A DNA stretch of 64,000 nt from Brachionus manjavacas (lineage: Eukaryota; Rotifera; Eurotatoria; Ploima; Brachionidae). Under the pieces are notes generated by a model. That model saw nothing but the letters and a program-made list of their open reading frames with translations, searched no databases and was not told the DNA's origin. The position numbers and the translations under genes are program-made. Location: the NCBI GenBank assembly GCA_019054805.1, contig JAHQIY010000003.1, positions 5,580,001-5,644,000 on the forward strand, written 5' to 3'. Shown here in pieces: positions 25,103 through 34,678 of the stretch (its first letter is position 1; each line of letters opens with the position of its first letter).

Positions 25103-26290
25103 AATTCAGAAAAATTTGAATAACTTTTTCAATGAAAGAGATAATTTAGTTCTGTAAAATGCTTAATGATTAAGCAATTTTGCTTAATCCAAATATATAT
25201 GACTGCAAAAATTCTGCAATGTAATTGCACAATTGATTGGAATACTTTTTAATGGCGTGCAAAATTCAGAAAATTGAAGAGTATTTTGCAGACTTATTTT
25301 ACTGCAGTAAGGAAACTTGCTTATAATTAATCATTTTACAGAACTAAATTATCTCTTTTAGTAAAAAAGTTATCCAAATTTTTCTGGCATTGTAAATTTT
25401 GGTACAAAAAACAAATACAAAATAAAAAAAATGCCAAAGCTCAGGTTCTGAAGGAGCAAAACATGTCCTATAAATTGTAGCAACTGAAACATCCTTTGTA
25501 CCACCAATATACTGATTCTGCAAAACTCTGCAATACATCTGCAAAATTCAGAATTTTGTGAATTTTAGTACAAAAACAAAAACAAAATATAAATTACACC
25601 AGAGATTTGATTTGGATAAACCAGACTTGTTTTTAAGTCACAGTTTTAAGTCTAAGTCACAAAAATTTAAGTCAAAGTTATGACTTGACTTAAATTTTTT
25701 TTTTTTTTTTAAGTCAAAGTCATGACTTAAAATTTTTTTTTTTTTTCAAGTCAAAGTCATGAGTTAGATTAGAAATACTTTTAATTATTTATTCATTAAA
25801 ATTGATTATTATTGCTAGTGGATGATTGTTGGCCGTTGGTTTTTTTTTTTTTTAATAAAATTATGGTTTTTTTTTAATTAATAAACATATTTAATTTTCT
25901 TAACTTTTTAATTTTTTGTGATATTTTGGCATCTTTTTTTTCAGCGCCGCAGTCCCAAATTCTGGCCGCCAAGCTGAACGGCTAAATGACCGCCCGCCAC
26001 AATGTTGACCGTAACTTTGACTTGCCGCTTTTTTTTTAACGATTTTTTAAACTTAAAAATTTTTAAGTCATTGACTTGACTTAAGAAAAAAAAAAAAATT
26101 TTAAGTCATTGACTTGACTTGACTTAAGACTTGTGACTTAAAAACAACTCTGGGATAAACCAAAGAGTATTCTGTATATTGTAGCATCTGGTACATCCTC
26201 TGTACCACCACTTAATGTATAATCCCAGATTCAAAATCTTGCAAAGCATTTAAACCACATTTAAATTCACACTAAGCAACCCAAAAGTAT
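25103..26290. repeat. composite repeat region split by a MITE
   Basis: The left part is an inverted repeat. About 60 bp at 25107-25175 (core AGAGATAATTTAGTTCTGTA) recur inverted at 25325-25388. The block after it, 25389-25613, has several TTCTGCAAAA-type motifs and the landmarks TTGTAGCAACTG and TTTGTACCACCA. Landmarks similar to the second half of that block reappear at 26161-26290 (TTGTAGCATCTGGTACATCC, CTGTACCACCA), on the far side of the hAT MITE at 25622-26152. The MITE therefore landed inside an older tandemly repeated or foldback element. Confidence 0.6.
25622..26152. mobile_element. hAT-type MITE with 8-bp target duplication
   Basis: The left terminus starts CAGACTTGTTTTTAAGTCAC, and the right terminus in reverse complement starts CAGAGTTGTTTTTAAGTCAC, so 19 of 20 positions match. 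GGATAAAC flanks both ends exactly (25614-25621 and 26153-26160). An 8-bp duplication with CAG-type termini is the hallmark of the hAT superfamily. Subterminal regions repeat AAGTCA/TGACTT motifs many times in both orientations, which fits transposase-binding arrays. The interior holds a GC-richer pocket (about 25940-26040) and no transposase, so the element is non-autonomous. A decayed hAT transposase lies at about 39402-40335; whether it mobilised this family is unknown. Confidence 0.88.
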
Positions 26291-26750
26291 AGAATTTTAA
26301 ACTTTTGTTATGTTCTAAATGTGTCTTGAAAATTTTTTTTTATTAATTAAAAAAAAAAAAATATTCAGCGCAAAAAAAAGTGTCTCTAATCGAAGTCATA
26401 TCGATGATCAAAGACCTCATTTTTTGTATTTGCTCCTCATAAAAAAATAAAATTTCAAGGATTTTTTAAAAAAAAATTTTTCGTAAAATAGTAAGAATTC
26501 CAACTGAATGTTTTAAAGCAAAAAAAAATCTTAAAGACAGATTCGTTCATCAGAGTAAAGTAAAACAAAAAATTCCTTAGATTTAATAAAACTATTAGGA
26601 AAAAAACTTTTTTATATTTTTATTTCTAAAGCTCAAAATTTTTCAATTAATATAATCATAATTATCTGAATTTTACTGTACACTCTTTTTCATTTAAAAA
26701 AAATCATCATTATTTTTGAAATTCGATTATAAAAAAATTCATAAAATATC

Positions 26751-27628
26751 TGTAATGTTTACATTAGTACCCTTGGGCCCGTCTATCCGATCTTCTCGTA
26801 AGACGTATTGGAGCAGCTATTTATGCTCCTTGTTAACTTAAACGCTCATGGTTAAGTTAATCAACTTTCCAGTGATATCGACAAAGATGTCGCTATATCA
26901 CATCTTCCCCCGCTTTTATAAAGCGAATGCTAGGGAACTGTCGACCATTGTGACCACTGCCGGATCACCAATGACCGGGACCAGCCATAGACTATTATTT
27001 TTCCCAGGTACTAACTAAACCTAGTCAGGTAGCCGTTGCACGCACTATCAGCATTACCGCCACCGAGAAGCACTTTATTAGTCTTCTGGGGGGCTTTTAT
27101 CCTCGTCGCCAGATGTAATGTTTACATTAGTACCCTTGGGCCCGTCTATCCGATCTTCTCGTAAGACGTATTGGAGCAGCTATTTATGCTCCTTGTTAAC
27201 TTAAACGCTCATGGTTAAGTTAATCAACTTTCCAGTGATATCGACAAAGATGTCGCTATATCACATCTTCCCCGCTTTTATAAAGCGAATGCTAGGGAAC
27301 TGTCGACCATTGTGACCACTGCCGGATCACCAATGACCGGGACCAGCCATAGACTATTATTTTTCCCAGGTACTAACTAAACCTAGTCAGGTAGCCGTTG
27401 CACGCACTATCAGCATTACCGCCACCGAGAAGCACTTTATTAGTCTTCTGGGGGGGCTTTTATCCTCGTCGCCAGATGTAATGTTTACATTAGTACCCTT
27501 GGGCCCGTCTATCCGATCTTCTCGTAAGACGTATTGGAGCAGCTATTTATGCTCCTTGTTAACTTAAACGCTCATGGTTAAGTTAATCAACTTTCCAGTG
27601 ATATCGACAAAGATGTCGCTATATCACA
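26751..27628 (-). mobile_element. TRIM: miniature LTR retrotransposon, three-LTR tandem form
   Basis: Three 152-bp LTRs (26751-26902, 27114-27265, 27477-27628) alternate with two 211-bp internal segments (26903-27113, 27266-27476). Each LTR starts TG and ends CA. On the minus strand the internal segment opens 2 nt after the LTR with TGGCGACGAGGA, complementary to the 3' end of a tRNA-Ser(GCU) ending TCCTCGTCGCCA (established primer type), and closes with the purine tract AAAGCGGGGGAAGA directly before the next LTR. ATATC flanks the whole array (26746-26750 and 27629-27633), a 5-bp integrase-type duplication. The internal segments carry no gag or pol, differ only by one base in a C run and one in a G run as far as I compared, and contain AATAAA. 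The size fits TRIM elements. The near-identity of the copies suggests recent formation. Confidence 0.92.
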
Positions 27629-27633
27629 ATATC

Positions 27634-28340
27634 CTCTTGAGCTTCCAGATACACCTAAAAGCTGATTTTGTTTTTGAAAACAGCATACCCATTCAAATAA
27701 AAAGGTTAATAAAAAAATTTCGAAAATTAATTTTAGAAATCAAAGATGGCCAAATTTTTCTTAATTGAACTGAAATTTTTTTATTTAGAAATAAAAATCA
27801 AATTTTTTTTCATTAAACTTCTTATTATAATTAGCTTTTGAAATAAAATTTGAATTTTTTTTACAGAATTATTAATATTGAATAAATAATTTTGAAATTG
27901 GATAAATAATAATAAAAATTTTATAATTTTGATTAAAAATTTTTTCCAAAATTTTTTTAAAATTTTATAAGAAACTTGATTTCTTGGTATAAATTAAATC
28001 AGAATTAGGACTAAATATTGAAGATAAGAGTTCTCCAAAGCATTTTCCCTTTTCTTCATTAGTTTTGAATTCCTTGTCATTTGAAATCAAATTTGGGATT
28101 AAATTAGATCCTTTTTTTGTTATAAATTTATTTTTTTTTTTTCCAAAAAGGTCTACTTGTTAGTGGGTTTTTTCCCATCTTCTTGATAAAATCAAACCAA
28201 TTTTGATTCCAGAATTTTTTTAAAGAGGCTTTAACTCAAATATAAGTTGAGTTTTTTGGAAGTTTCTTCTTACTTTCCTGCGTTCTTAACAGTGTTCGGG
28301 GATATTATTGATTGAAATTTACAAAAGAAAAGTCATTTTA
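27634..28340. other. AT-rich noncoding spacer
   Basis: Nothing recognisable lies between the TRIM and the LINE 3' tail, apart from poly-A/T tracts. Confidence 0.6.
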
Positions 28341-28378
28341 GTAGTAGTAGTAGTAGTAGTAGTTCTTGCTGCGACACC

Positions 28379-30177
28379 TAACATGTAGATTGTCTAAGCC
28401 CATCACCACCAAATGGCCGTGTAGAGCTGTAGCAGCCGATTCCATTGAACTTATCTAAAGCCATTTTAAAATTAACGATTGACTTGGATTTCACCACGTT
28501 TTCTGGCAACCTATTCCAATGCGGAACTACTCTTTTTGAGAAAATTACATGTCTGGCATTTACTGCAGCCGTAAAATCGTTTCTAATTTTAGCTGGGAAA
28601 TTTTCTCTCTAGACTCTGGTGCTAGTTAATCCTCTTAACGCCCCGGCTGGTCCCTTGTTTTCTGATTTATTCACTAGATTCTTGACCAAGCTTACCTTTT
28701 CTATTCCATTCACTAGTTTGTACATTTCAATCAAGTCCCCTCTCACTCTTCTTTCACTCAGCTTTGTCAGTCCTAATTTTGTCAGCCTCTTTTCATACGG
28801 CATGTTTCTTACAGACAAAGGTATTTTTGTTGCCCTCTCTTGCACCTTTTCCAACGCATTCACGTCCATTTTCATACTTGGATTCCAAACCTGCACTGCG
28901 TAATCTAGGTGGGGTCTCACCATGGATATATACAATCTTACCCACAGTCTTTCCTCTCTACTGGTAAACGTTCGCTTTAGCATTCCAAGCAACCTACTCG
29001 CTTTCGCACAAGCACTTTTCACTTGGCTGGTCCACTTCAAATCTGATGAAACCATCACTCCAAGATCCCTTTCACAATCTGTGGTCGCTAGTATAACATT
29101 CCTGTTGCTTTTTTGTGTATATTTATGCCTTTCATTTAGTCTGCCGAAATGCATTACTTTACATTTGTTAGCACAAAGTCCCATACGCCAAACCTCTATC
29201 CATTGACATACTGCATCCAGATCTTTCTGTAACATCGCTCTCTCATAAACATTATTAACTATACCGAGTATTTTTGAGTCATCTGCATACAATTCCATTT
29301 TATTTGAAACGCAGTCAGGTAGGTCATTTATGTACAAAACAAATAGCAGGGGTCCAAGTACAGATCCTTGCGGAACTTCACTCAGTACCTCTGACCATCT
29401 AGAAACTCCATCTCCAAGTACAACTCGCTGAGTTCTCATACTCAAAAAGTCTTCGAGCCAACTTACTATTTTCTCACCTAGTCCATAACCACGTAGTTTA
29501 TGAAGAAGTCGTTGATGCGGTACCGTATCAAAAGCCTTTGAAAAGTCTATTAGTATTTCATCCACACTGTTACCTTTGGCCAACTCAGTCGTGATCATAT
29601 CAAGCGTTTCAAGTAGATTCGTTACACAACCTTTCTTTGGAACAAATCCATGTTGACTTCCAATTATTAGATTATTCTCTTGAAGGTAAAACATTATTCG
29701 GTCCCTGACAATACCTTCCAGAACTTTACAAGCGACAGACGTCAGTGATACGGGTCGATAATTAGCTGGCTCTAATTTACTTCCTTTTTTGTAGATTGGA
29801 GACACGTTTGCTCTTTTCCACTCTTTTGGGATTTTTCCTGTCTCTAATGATTTTTCGAAAATTATCTTCAATGGAACTGACATCGTTTTTGCGCAGTTTT
29901 TCAGTATCAGTGGATGTACTTGGTCTGTGCCCATCGATTTGTTGCCATTTAATTTCTCTAGTCTCCGTTCAATCAGATCCTCGTTTAGCTCCTGCATGAC
30001 ATTCTCAATATCGAAAGTAGAGGAAGTACGTAAAGGAAAAAAAGGCAAATTATCATTGGTTTCTTTATTAAAGACTGAATGAAACTGATCATTTAATAGC
30101 TCAGCTATCAGTTTTTTGTCACTCGTTACTTCACCCTCTTTTGTTCTTAACATTCTTATTTCTTCCTTTACTCCCAT
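28379..30177 (-). pseudogene. LINE ORF2 reverse transcriptase with one nonsense codon
   Basis: 522 residues are open from 30177 to a TAG at 28609. The same frame then stays open for about 75 more codons to 28379. The visible RT order is: NYRPVSLTSVACKVLE, HGFVPKKGC, the catalytic block DFSKAFDTVPH, the template-grip motif VPQGSVLGPLLF, the catalytic YADD box, and later LGVMVSSDLKW and the YAVQVWNP region. After the TAG comes the usual CR1-type tail (FSKRVVPHWNRLPENVVKS). Because the frame is otherwise preserved, the TAG looks like a single recent inactivating change, and the tail is normally part of the protein. Acts in target-primed reverse transcription of the element RNA. Confidence 0.85.
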
Positions 30178-30610
30178 TTTGCTTTTTACATAGGCATAAA
30201 TTAGTTTCGGATCACTTTTTGCTTTTTTAATCAGTCTGTTCTCATAATCCGATTTTACATTTCTTAACTTCTGTTTTAACTCTCTACATGCTTTTCCCTA
30301 ATAATATTTACTTATTTCAAATGAACTTTTATTACATGCTTTCATCTTATACCAAGCTCGATGCTATAGTTTTATCACTCTATTAACCTCGTAGTTCATC
30401 CATTTTTCGCTCTTTCGCAAATTCTCTCTTTTCTCGGGTACGTTTTTCTCATAGAGTCGCAGGTACACATTCAGAAAACTTGCATAACATTCATTAACAT
30501 GCCGTCCAACAAATTCTTTTTTCCAGTCCACTGACCTCATACCAGTGTTGATTTGGTGAAAATCAGCTTTTCTTACGTCTCTTTTTTTTCGTAAATCTTG
30601 TGCTCACATC

Positions 30611-31314
30611 TTACATTGCAAATTTCCACTCTATCAACACATGAGCCTTCTCGGCTTCACCTAGTGGTGGCAAAGCCCTCACTTCCAGAACTCGTAGATC
30701 AAGTACACTTGAATTTCCATTTTTTCCATATATAAATGTTGGAAAATCTACACACTGAATCATATACGATTCATCTAAGCCTTCCAAGAACCGCATCTCA
30801 TTTTCTCCACTGGAATTTCCGCCATCACATGTCCAGCTGATTTCTGGGAAATTGAAATCTTATATATTTTATTCTCAATCATTTTCCTTGCCTCTTTTAA
30901 TGAATCATTCACACACACAGTGACAAAACCATTACTATTAGGTGGTCTGTACATGCATCCCACCAACAAACTTTCAGCACCACTTCTCACGCCACACCAT
31001 ATCTGTTCAACACCATCTGCACATAGAACTCTACAGGTCACTTCCATCGAACACAGATCATCTCTCACATATATACAAACTCCACCGCCACGTCCCGTTC
31101 TGTCTCTTCGGTATAAAGTATATCCAGATATACACGGTAACGAGTACTCGGAATACCAAGTCTCAGATACACATACAATATGTGGCCTATCCAACTTATC
31201 CAACCGGACAACAAGCTCCGTAAGTTTGTTGTTGAGTGACATGGCATTTGTATAAATACAAGTGAGAAAAGGTTTACGAACACTTATCCTTTTCTTATCT
31301 AAACTACAATTCAA
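30611..31314 (-). pseudogene. LINE AP-like endonuclease region, frameshifted
   Basis: The first part (31314-30775) begins before the motif TNAMSLNNKL and contains SETW, the glycine-rich segment RRDRTGRGGGVCIYVR and YRPPN, all familiar from the apurinic-like endonucleases of CR1/L2 LINEs. The expected continuation (the acidic loop followed by FPEISW and the FLEGLDESYMIQCVDFPTF segment) is found in a different frame at about 30840-30611. At least one frameshift therefore separates the two halves. The domain would nick target DNA; this copy is broken. Confidence 0.75.
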
Positions 31315-31480
31315 TAAAGGCGATCCAAGAATTTCATTGACCTGGCTAGAAAAAGATCCACCACTCCCCCTAACTATTCTATTAGCACTAATTACATAAT
31401 TATTTTTAACTTTAAAATTCTTCTCAGTTTTTCTATTATTTTGTATAACAATTAAATTGCTACTTATCTGCTGTATTTTA

Positions 31481-32307
31481 AATATCTTCTATATTTATTG
31501 AATCCTAAAATTCTGACATTTAAGATTTTAAAAGTTAGTTAAACAGAAATTTAAATTTATCTTAATTTTTTTAATTTTTTTTTGGTTAAATTATTTCCTA
31601 ATCATAGTAAAAATTTTTACTGATAATAATACAAAATATTAAACCTCAATTTAAATGTTAAAATTTTAAAATTCAAAATATTGTTTTTTTTTGCAAAACT
31701 GTTCAGGGCAAATTGAAGTTCATGATCAAATGTAAATTTCAAATCAAAATTTTTTTTAGTTTTTGATTTAAATAAAAAGGTATTTTTATCATTTTTTTTG
31801 ATAATAAATGACTGAACTTAATTAAACATTATTTGTTATTCAATAATTAGATAGAAAATTAAATGAATTTTTATCTGAAGTAAATTGCATACTTAATCGA
31901 TAGTTTGAAATTTTACATTACATAATTTAATTTTGTTTCGCCGTAATAAAATTTAATTGATATTTAAATATTATTTAAAGCGTTTATTTGAGCCATAATT
32001 CGGATACCGAAATGTCGATTTTTAATTTGTCTTTAAAGTTTTCAAATAAAGATTTTAGAAGAATCAATTAAAGGTCAATTAGAAAAAAAAGATTTGTTTT
32101 TTTTTTTAATTAAAATAATAAACATCTTAAGTTTAATTTAAAAATAATTAAAAAAATCTAATTTTATCATTTTTATTAAGATTTTAATCAATTAAATTTT
32201 GATCATTTGATTATGAACATGAAATTCAAGTTGCCTCTGTTCAGTTAGCATATATTTTCTAAAATTTGTTTAATTTATGATTCAAACAGATTTATTTTCA
32301 AATTATA
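31481..32307. other. AT-rich spacer and ESCO upstream region
   Basis: No exon or repeat recognised. The last ~100 bp before 32308 should hold the ESCO promoter and 5' untranslated region, but no specific element is identifiable. Confidence 0.5.
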
Positions 32308-33057
32308 ATGTCATCCAAAAAGAAAACTCCATTTAGACAACTTACTCTTAATTTTGGTCAAAAACCGGCAAAACCAAATCAATGTAAGGAATGCGGCATG
32401 ATATACAATCTAGATGACAGACAAGACGATCAAATGCACACCAAATATCACCAAGATAAAGACAAGGTAATGAAATACTTGTCTTTGAAAGGAGAAAAAG
32501 TGGTCAAAGAATATCTTGATGGTAAGTGTATTGTCATTCAAACAGGCATCGATCAAAAATTGGCAATTCAAAAAGCTTTCCAAATTTTGGAATTTGTTGA
32601 TTTACAATTAGGAATAAATGAAAAGAATTTTGCCTCGCCAAACAATTCGGAGAACTGGCTAAATAAGCCCTGCAATGTTAAAAATTTATCTAAATTTTAT
32701 TTTTTTATTTCGTTTTTAACTAAAAAAATTGACGGATTCTGTCTAGCTGAACCGATCGAATGGGCACATAGGATCAAATATTTGGGAGATAGGCAAACTA
32801 ATTTTACATTTGATGAATTGAAAAGAGAAAAAGTTCATTGTGGAATTACCAGAATATGGGTATCTCCTGAAATGAGACGAAAAGGAATAGCTAGTCGACT
32901 TTTAGAATGTGTCTGTCAAAATTTTATGTACATTAGACCTTTGGAGCCGAGTGAAATAGCATTTTCTGATCCTACTCATTTAGGCCAAAGTTTAGCGCGA
33001 TCTTTTACCAAGTCGAACAATTTTTTGGTTTATAACAACCCGAAATGTAATAACTAA
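32308..33057 (+). CDS. ESCO: ESCO/Eco1 cohesin acetyltransferase
   Basis: Acetylates the cohesin subunit SMC3 during S phase to establish sister-chromatid cohesion (known for the family). 249 residues in one exon. A basic N-terminus carries FRQLTLNFGQKP, similar to the PIP-like QxxLxxF motif that binds PCNA in Eco1/ESCO proteins. A C2H2 zinc finger follows (C26, C29, H44, H48; QCKECGMIY then MHTKYH). The C-terminal GNAT-like domain has CGITRIWVSPEMRRKGIASR (about 178-197), the acetyl-CoA-binding RRKGIA loop, and then AFSDPTHLGQSLARSF (about 218-233), a family signature. The length is close to yeast Eco1 and lacks the long vertebrate N-terminus. XRCC2 starts 123 bp after the stop. AATAAA lies near 33100. 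Confidence 0.93.
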   Translation: MSSKKKTPFRQLTLNFGQKPAKPNQCKECGMIYNLDDRQDDQMHTKYHQDKDKVMKYLSLKGEKVVKEYLDGKCIVIQTGIDQKLAIQKAFQILEFVDLQLGINEKNFASPNNSENWLNKPCNVKNLSKFYFFISFLTKKIDGFCLAEPIEWAHRIKYLGDRQTNFTFDELKREKVHCGITRIWVSPEMRRKGIASRLLECVCQNFMYIRPLEPSEIAFSDPTHLGQSLARSFTKSNNFLVYNNPKCNN

Positions 33058-33182
33058 TTTAAAAATTATTTTACAATGATTATTTTTATACAATTTTTTC
33101 AATAAATTTTTTATATTTTTTATTTTCTATGTAACGATAGAAATTTCCTCAAAATTTTATATCAATCTAACAAATAATTTAG

Positions 33183-34283
33183 ATGAACAGTCAAAATCAG
33201 CGTAGCCAGAACGAATCTGGTGCAGACCTTTTCACCAGATTAATTTCCCAAAAAATGACCCAGCCTAGTTCGACTCAGAACGAACGCAACTTTACCCAAC
33301 TGGAGAGCGTACTGATGATAAACAAGTTTTTGAACTTAGACCCTGACTTATTTCCGGCTGGTGTAAATAACAAAGAAGTGGCTGAAATTTTTGGTAAAGT
33401 TGGTCTGGGCAAAAGTGAGCTCTTGATGCATTTTATCTCAAGATGTTTGATGCCTCGAACATGGATACTAGACTTGAGCAAGCTAAGTTGGGATAGTTCA
33501 CCAGTGAAGAATTCAGTCTGTGTCAACTTAAGCGAATACTCTAGCCATGATCAAGTAGAAATCCCTAGGGTGATTTTGATAGAAACGGAGTCCAAATTTA
33601 GCATGCTTAGACTTTATACCATTTTGGAAAACCGGATTTCTTCATGTTTGGACAAAAGCGATTTAGATAAGGAAATTTTTCAAACAAGTCAATTTCAGAA
33701 TTTAGTAAAAAAATTTATTAGAGATAGATTAAAAAATTTGACTGTTTATCGATGCTCCAACAGTGAACAGTTTATTTTAGCCCTTTGTGCCAGCGAGCTT
33801 TTGATCCAATCTCTGATCGCCAACAACACCATCAATTCAGTCATTACACCTGTTTTTATAGACTCGGTCAATTCAAATTTTGAGATTGGAGACAAGTACA
33901 ACCATTCCATTGGACTCGGAGACTATGACCACACGGAAAAGTATGCAGTGCAGCTAATCAAAAAATTAATTGATAGATACAATATTTGTTTGATTGGAAC
34001 TAGATTGGATTTAAGAATAAGCTCTAATGAATATAATTCTTTTAAAAAATGGCAGTCTTGTTTGAACAAACAAATTGAACTCAGGCAAGAAATTTTGGTC
34101 AAAAATGTTAATCAAGACAGTGAAGAATTAGATGGTTGTGACAAAGCAGTAAAAACAAAAGAAAGACATTTGAAGATGGTTGAATTTTTGAAAAATGATG
34201 AAAATAGAGATGTCCAAATCAAAGTAATAAAGGAAAAAATAAGCTACGTGATTAAAAATGAAGGCTTTGAGATACAAAATTAA
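33183..34283 (+). CDS. XRCC2: XRCC2-like RAD51 paralogue
   Basis: A RecA-fold ATPase that acts with the RAD51 paralogue complex in homologous recombination (known for the family). 366 residues in one exon. ESGADLFTRL near the N-terminus (11-20) matches the start of XRCC2. The Walker A motif is GKVGLGKS (71-78), followed by the XRCC2-like SRCLMPR segment. The region IETESKFSMLRLYTILENRI (about 132-151) aligns with the diagnostic part of XRCC2 that follows the first core strand. ITPVFIDSVN fits Walker B. The C-terminus is lysine-rich and about 80 residues longer than the human protein. TTTAG immediately precedes the ATG, so a 5' untranslated exon or a splice acceptor is possible. It is tandem to ESCO and convergent with the small gene at 34316. 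Confidence 0.88.
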   Translation: MNSQNQRSQNESGADLFTRLISQKMTQPSSTQNERNFTQLESVLMINKFLNLDPDLFPAGVNNKEVAEIFGKVGLGKSELLMHFISRCLMPRTWILDLSKLSWDSSPVKNSVCVNLSEYSSHDQVEIPRVILIETESKFSMLRLYTILENRISSCLDKSDLDKEIFQTSQFQNLVKKFIRDRLKNLTVYRCSNSEQFILALCASELLIQSLIANNTINSVITPVFIDSVNSNFEIGDKYNHSIGLGDYDHTEKYAVQLIKKLIDRYNICLIGTRLDLRISSNEYNSFKKWQSCLNKQIELRQEILVKNVNQDSEELDGCDKAVKTKERHLKMVEFLKNDENRDVQIKVIKEKISYVIKNEGFEIQN

Positions 34284-34315
34284 TTTTTTTATTTATAATT
34301 TTGAAATTAATATTT

Positions 34316-34678
34316 TTAAATAAAATACCTAAAGCTTAAGTCTGCTACTAGATGTAAAAAAAAATTGAAAAAATTTTTAAAAACAAATTTAGTCACAATA
34401 ATAACGAGTAAAGTGTTTATAATATTGGGAATTAAATTGATATTTTTATCAAAAAAAAGAGATTTAAAGAATAGAATTAGGGAAATAAAGGCTGTAGGCC
34501 ATATTTTTACATCAAATCCAGCCAATTCAATTGCACTAGTTGTTACCGTTAAAAGAAAGCAAATATACAAAAATTTTAAAATCGCTTTCAGGTCCAATTT
34601 AATCCGTTGAACATAATCTATCAGTATATCCATAAATTTTATAATTAAATCAGCAAGTTTTTCCAAATTTTGGAGCAT
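34316..34678 (-). CDS. predicted small multi-pass membrane protein
   Basis: 120 residues. The N-terminus is amphipathic, then two to three hydrophobic stretches follow (about 37-50, 60-71 and 82-98), separated by a short loop with a Trp/Pro pair (KIWPTAF). The gene converges on XRCC2 with only 32 bp between the stop codons, and an AATAAA lies just downstream on the minus strand. The frame contains GFDVKIW and TTSAIELAG, which are less A/T-biased than chance frames here, but Phe/Lys-rich tails make a spurious frame possible. Family not recognised. Confidence 0.4.
   Translation of the reverse strand: MLQNLEKLADLIIKFMDILIDYVQRIKLDLKAILKFLYICFLLTVTTSAIELAGFDVKIWPTAFISLILFFKSLFFDKNINLIPNIINTLLVIIVTKFVFKNFFNFFLHLVADLSFRYFI

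Larger units (their letters stand above)
28341..31480 (-). mobile_element. CR1/L2-like LINE, near full-length but inactivated
   Basis: The element reads on the minus strand: an endonuclease region (about 31314 down to 30611), a linker, a reverse transcriptase (30177-28609) and a C-terminal tail, ending in an ACT trinucleotide array at 28341-28362. Such short-repeat 3' tails are typical of CR1/L2-type LINEs. The composition is much less AT-rich than the surroundings, which suggests recent arrival. The endonuclease half has frameshifts or stops; the RT half is almost intact. No target duplication was identified. The 5' end is uncertain and may be truncated near 31480. Confidence 0.85.

Noticed and set aside
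26751-27628. CRISPR-like or satellite interpretation of the 363-bp tandem repeat
   Set aside because: The third unit stops exactly at the LTR end, TG..CA boundaries, PBS, PPT and the ATATC target duplication all fit an LTR element.
28619-29999. Plus-strand open frames across the CR1-like LINE
   Set aside because: They are antisense shadows of the reverse transcriptase frame and have no motifs of their own.
30920-31255. Plus-strand open frames opposite the LINE endonuclease
   Set aside because: Antisense shadows; the minus strand carries the recognisable endonuclease motifs.
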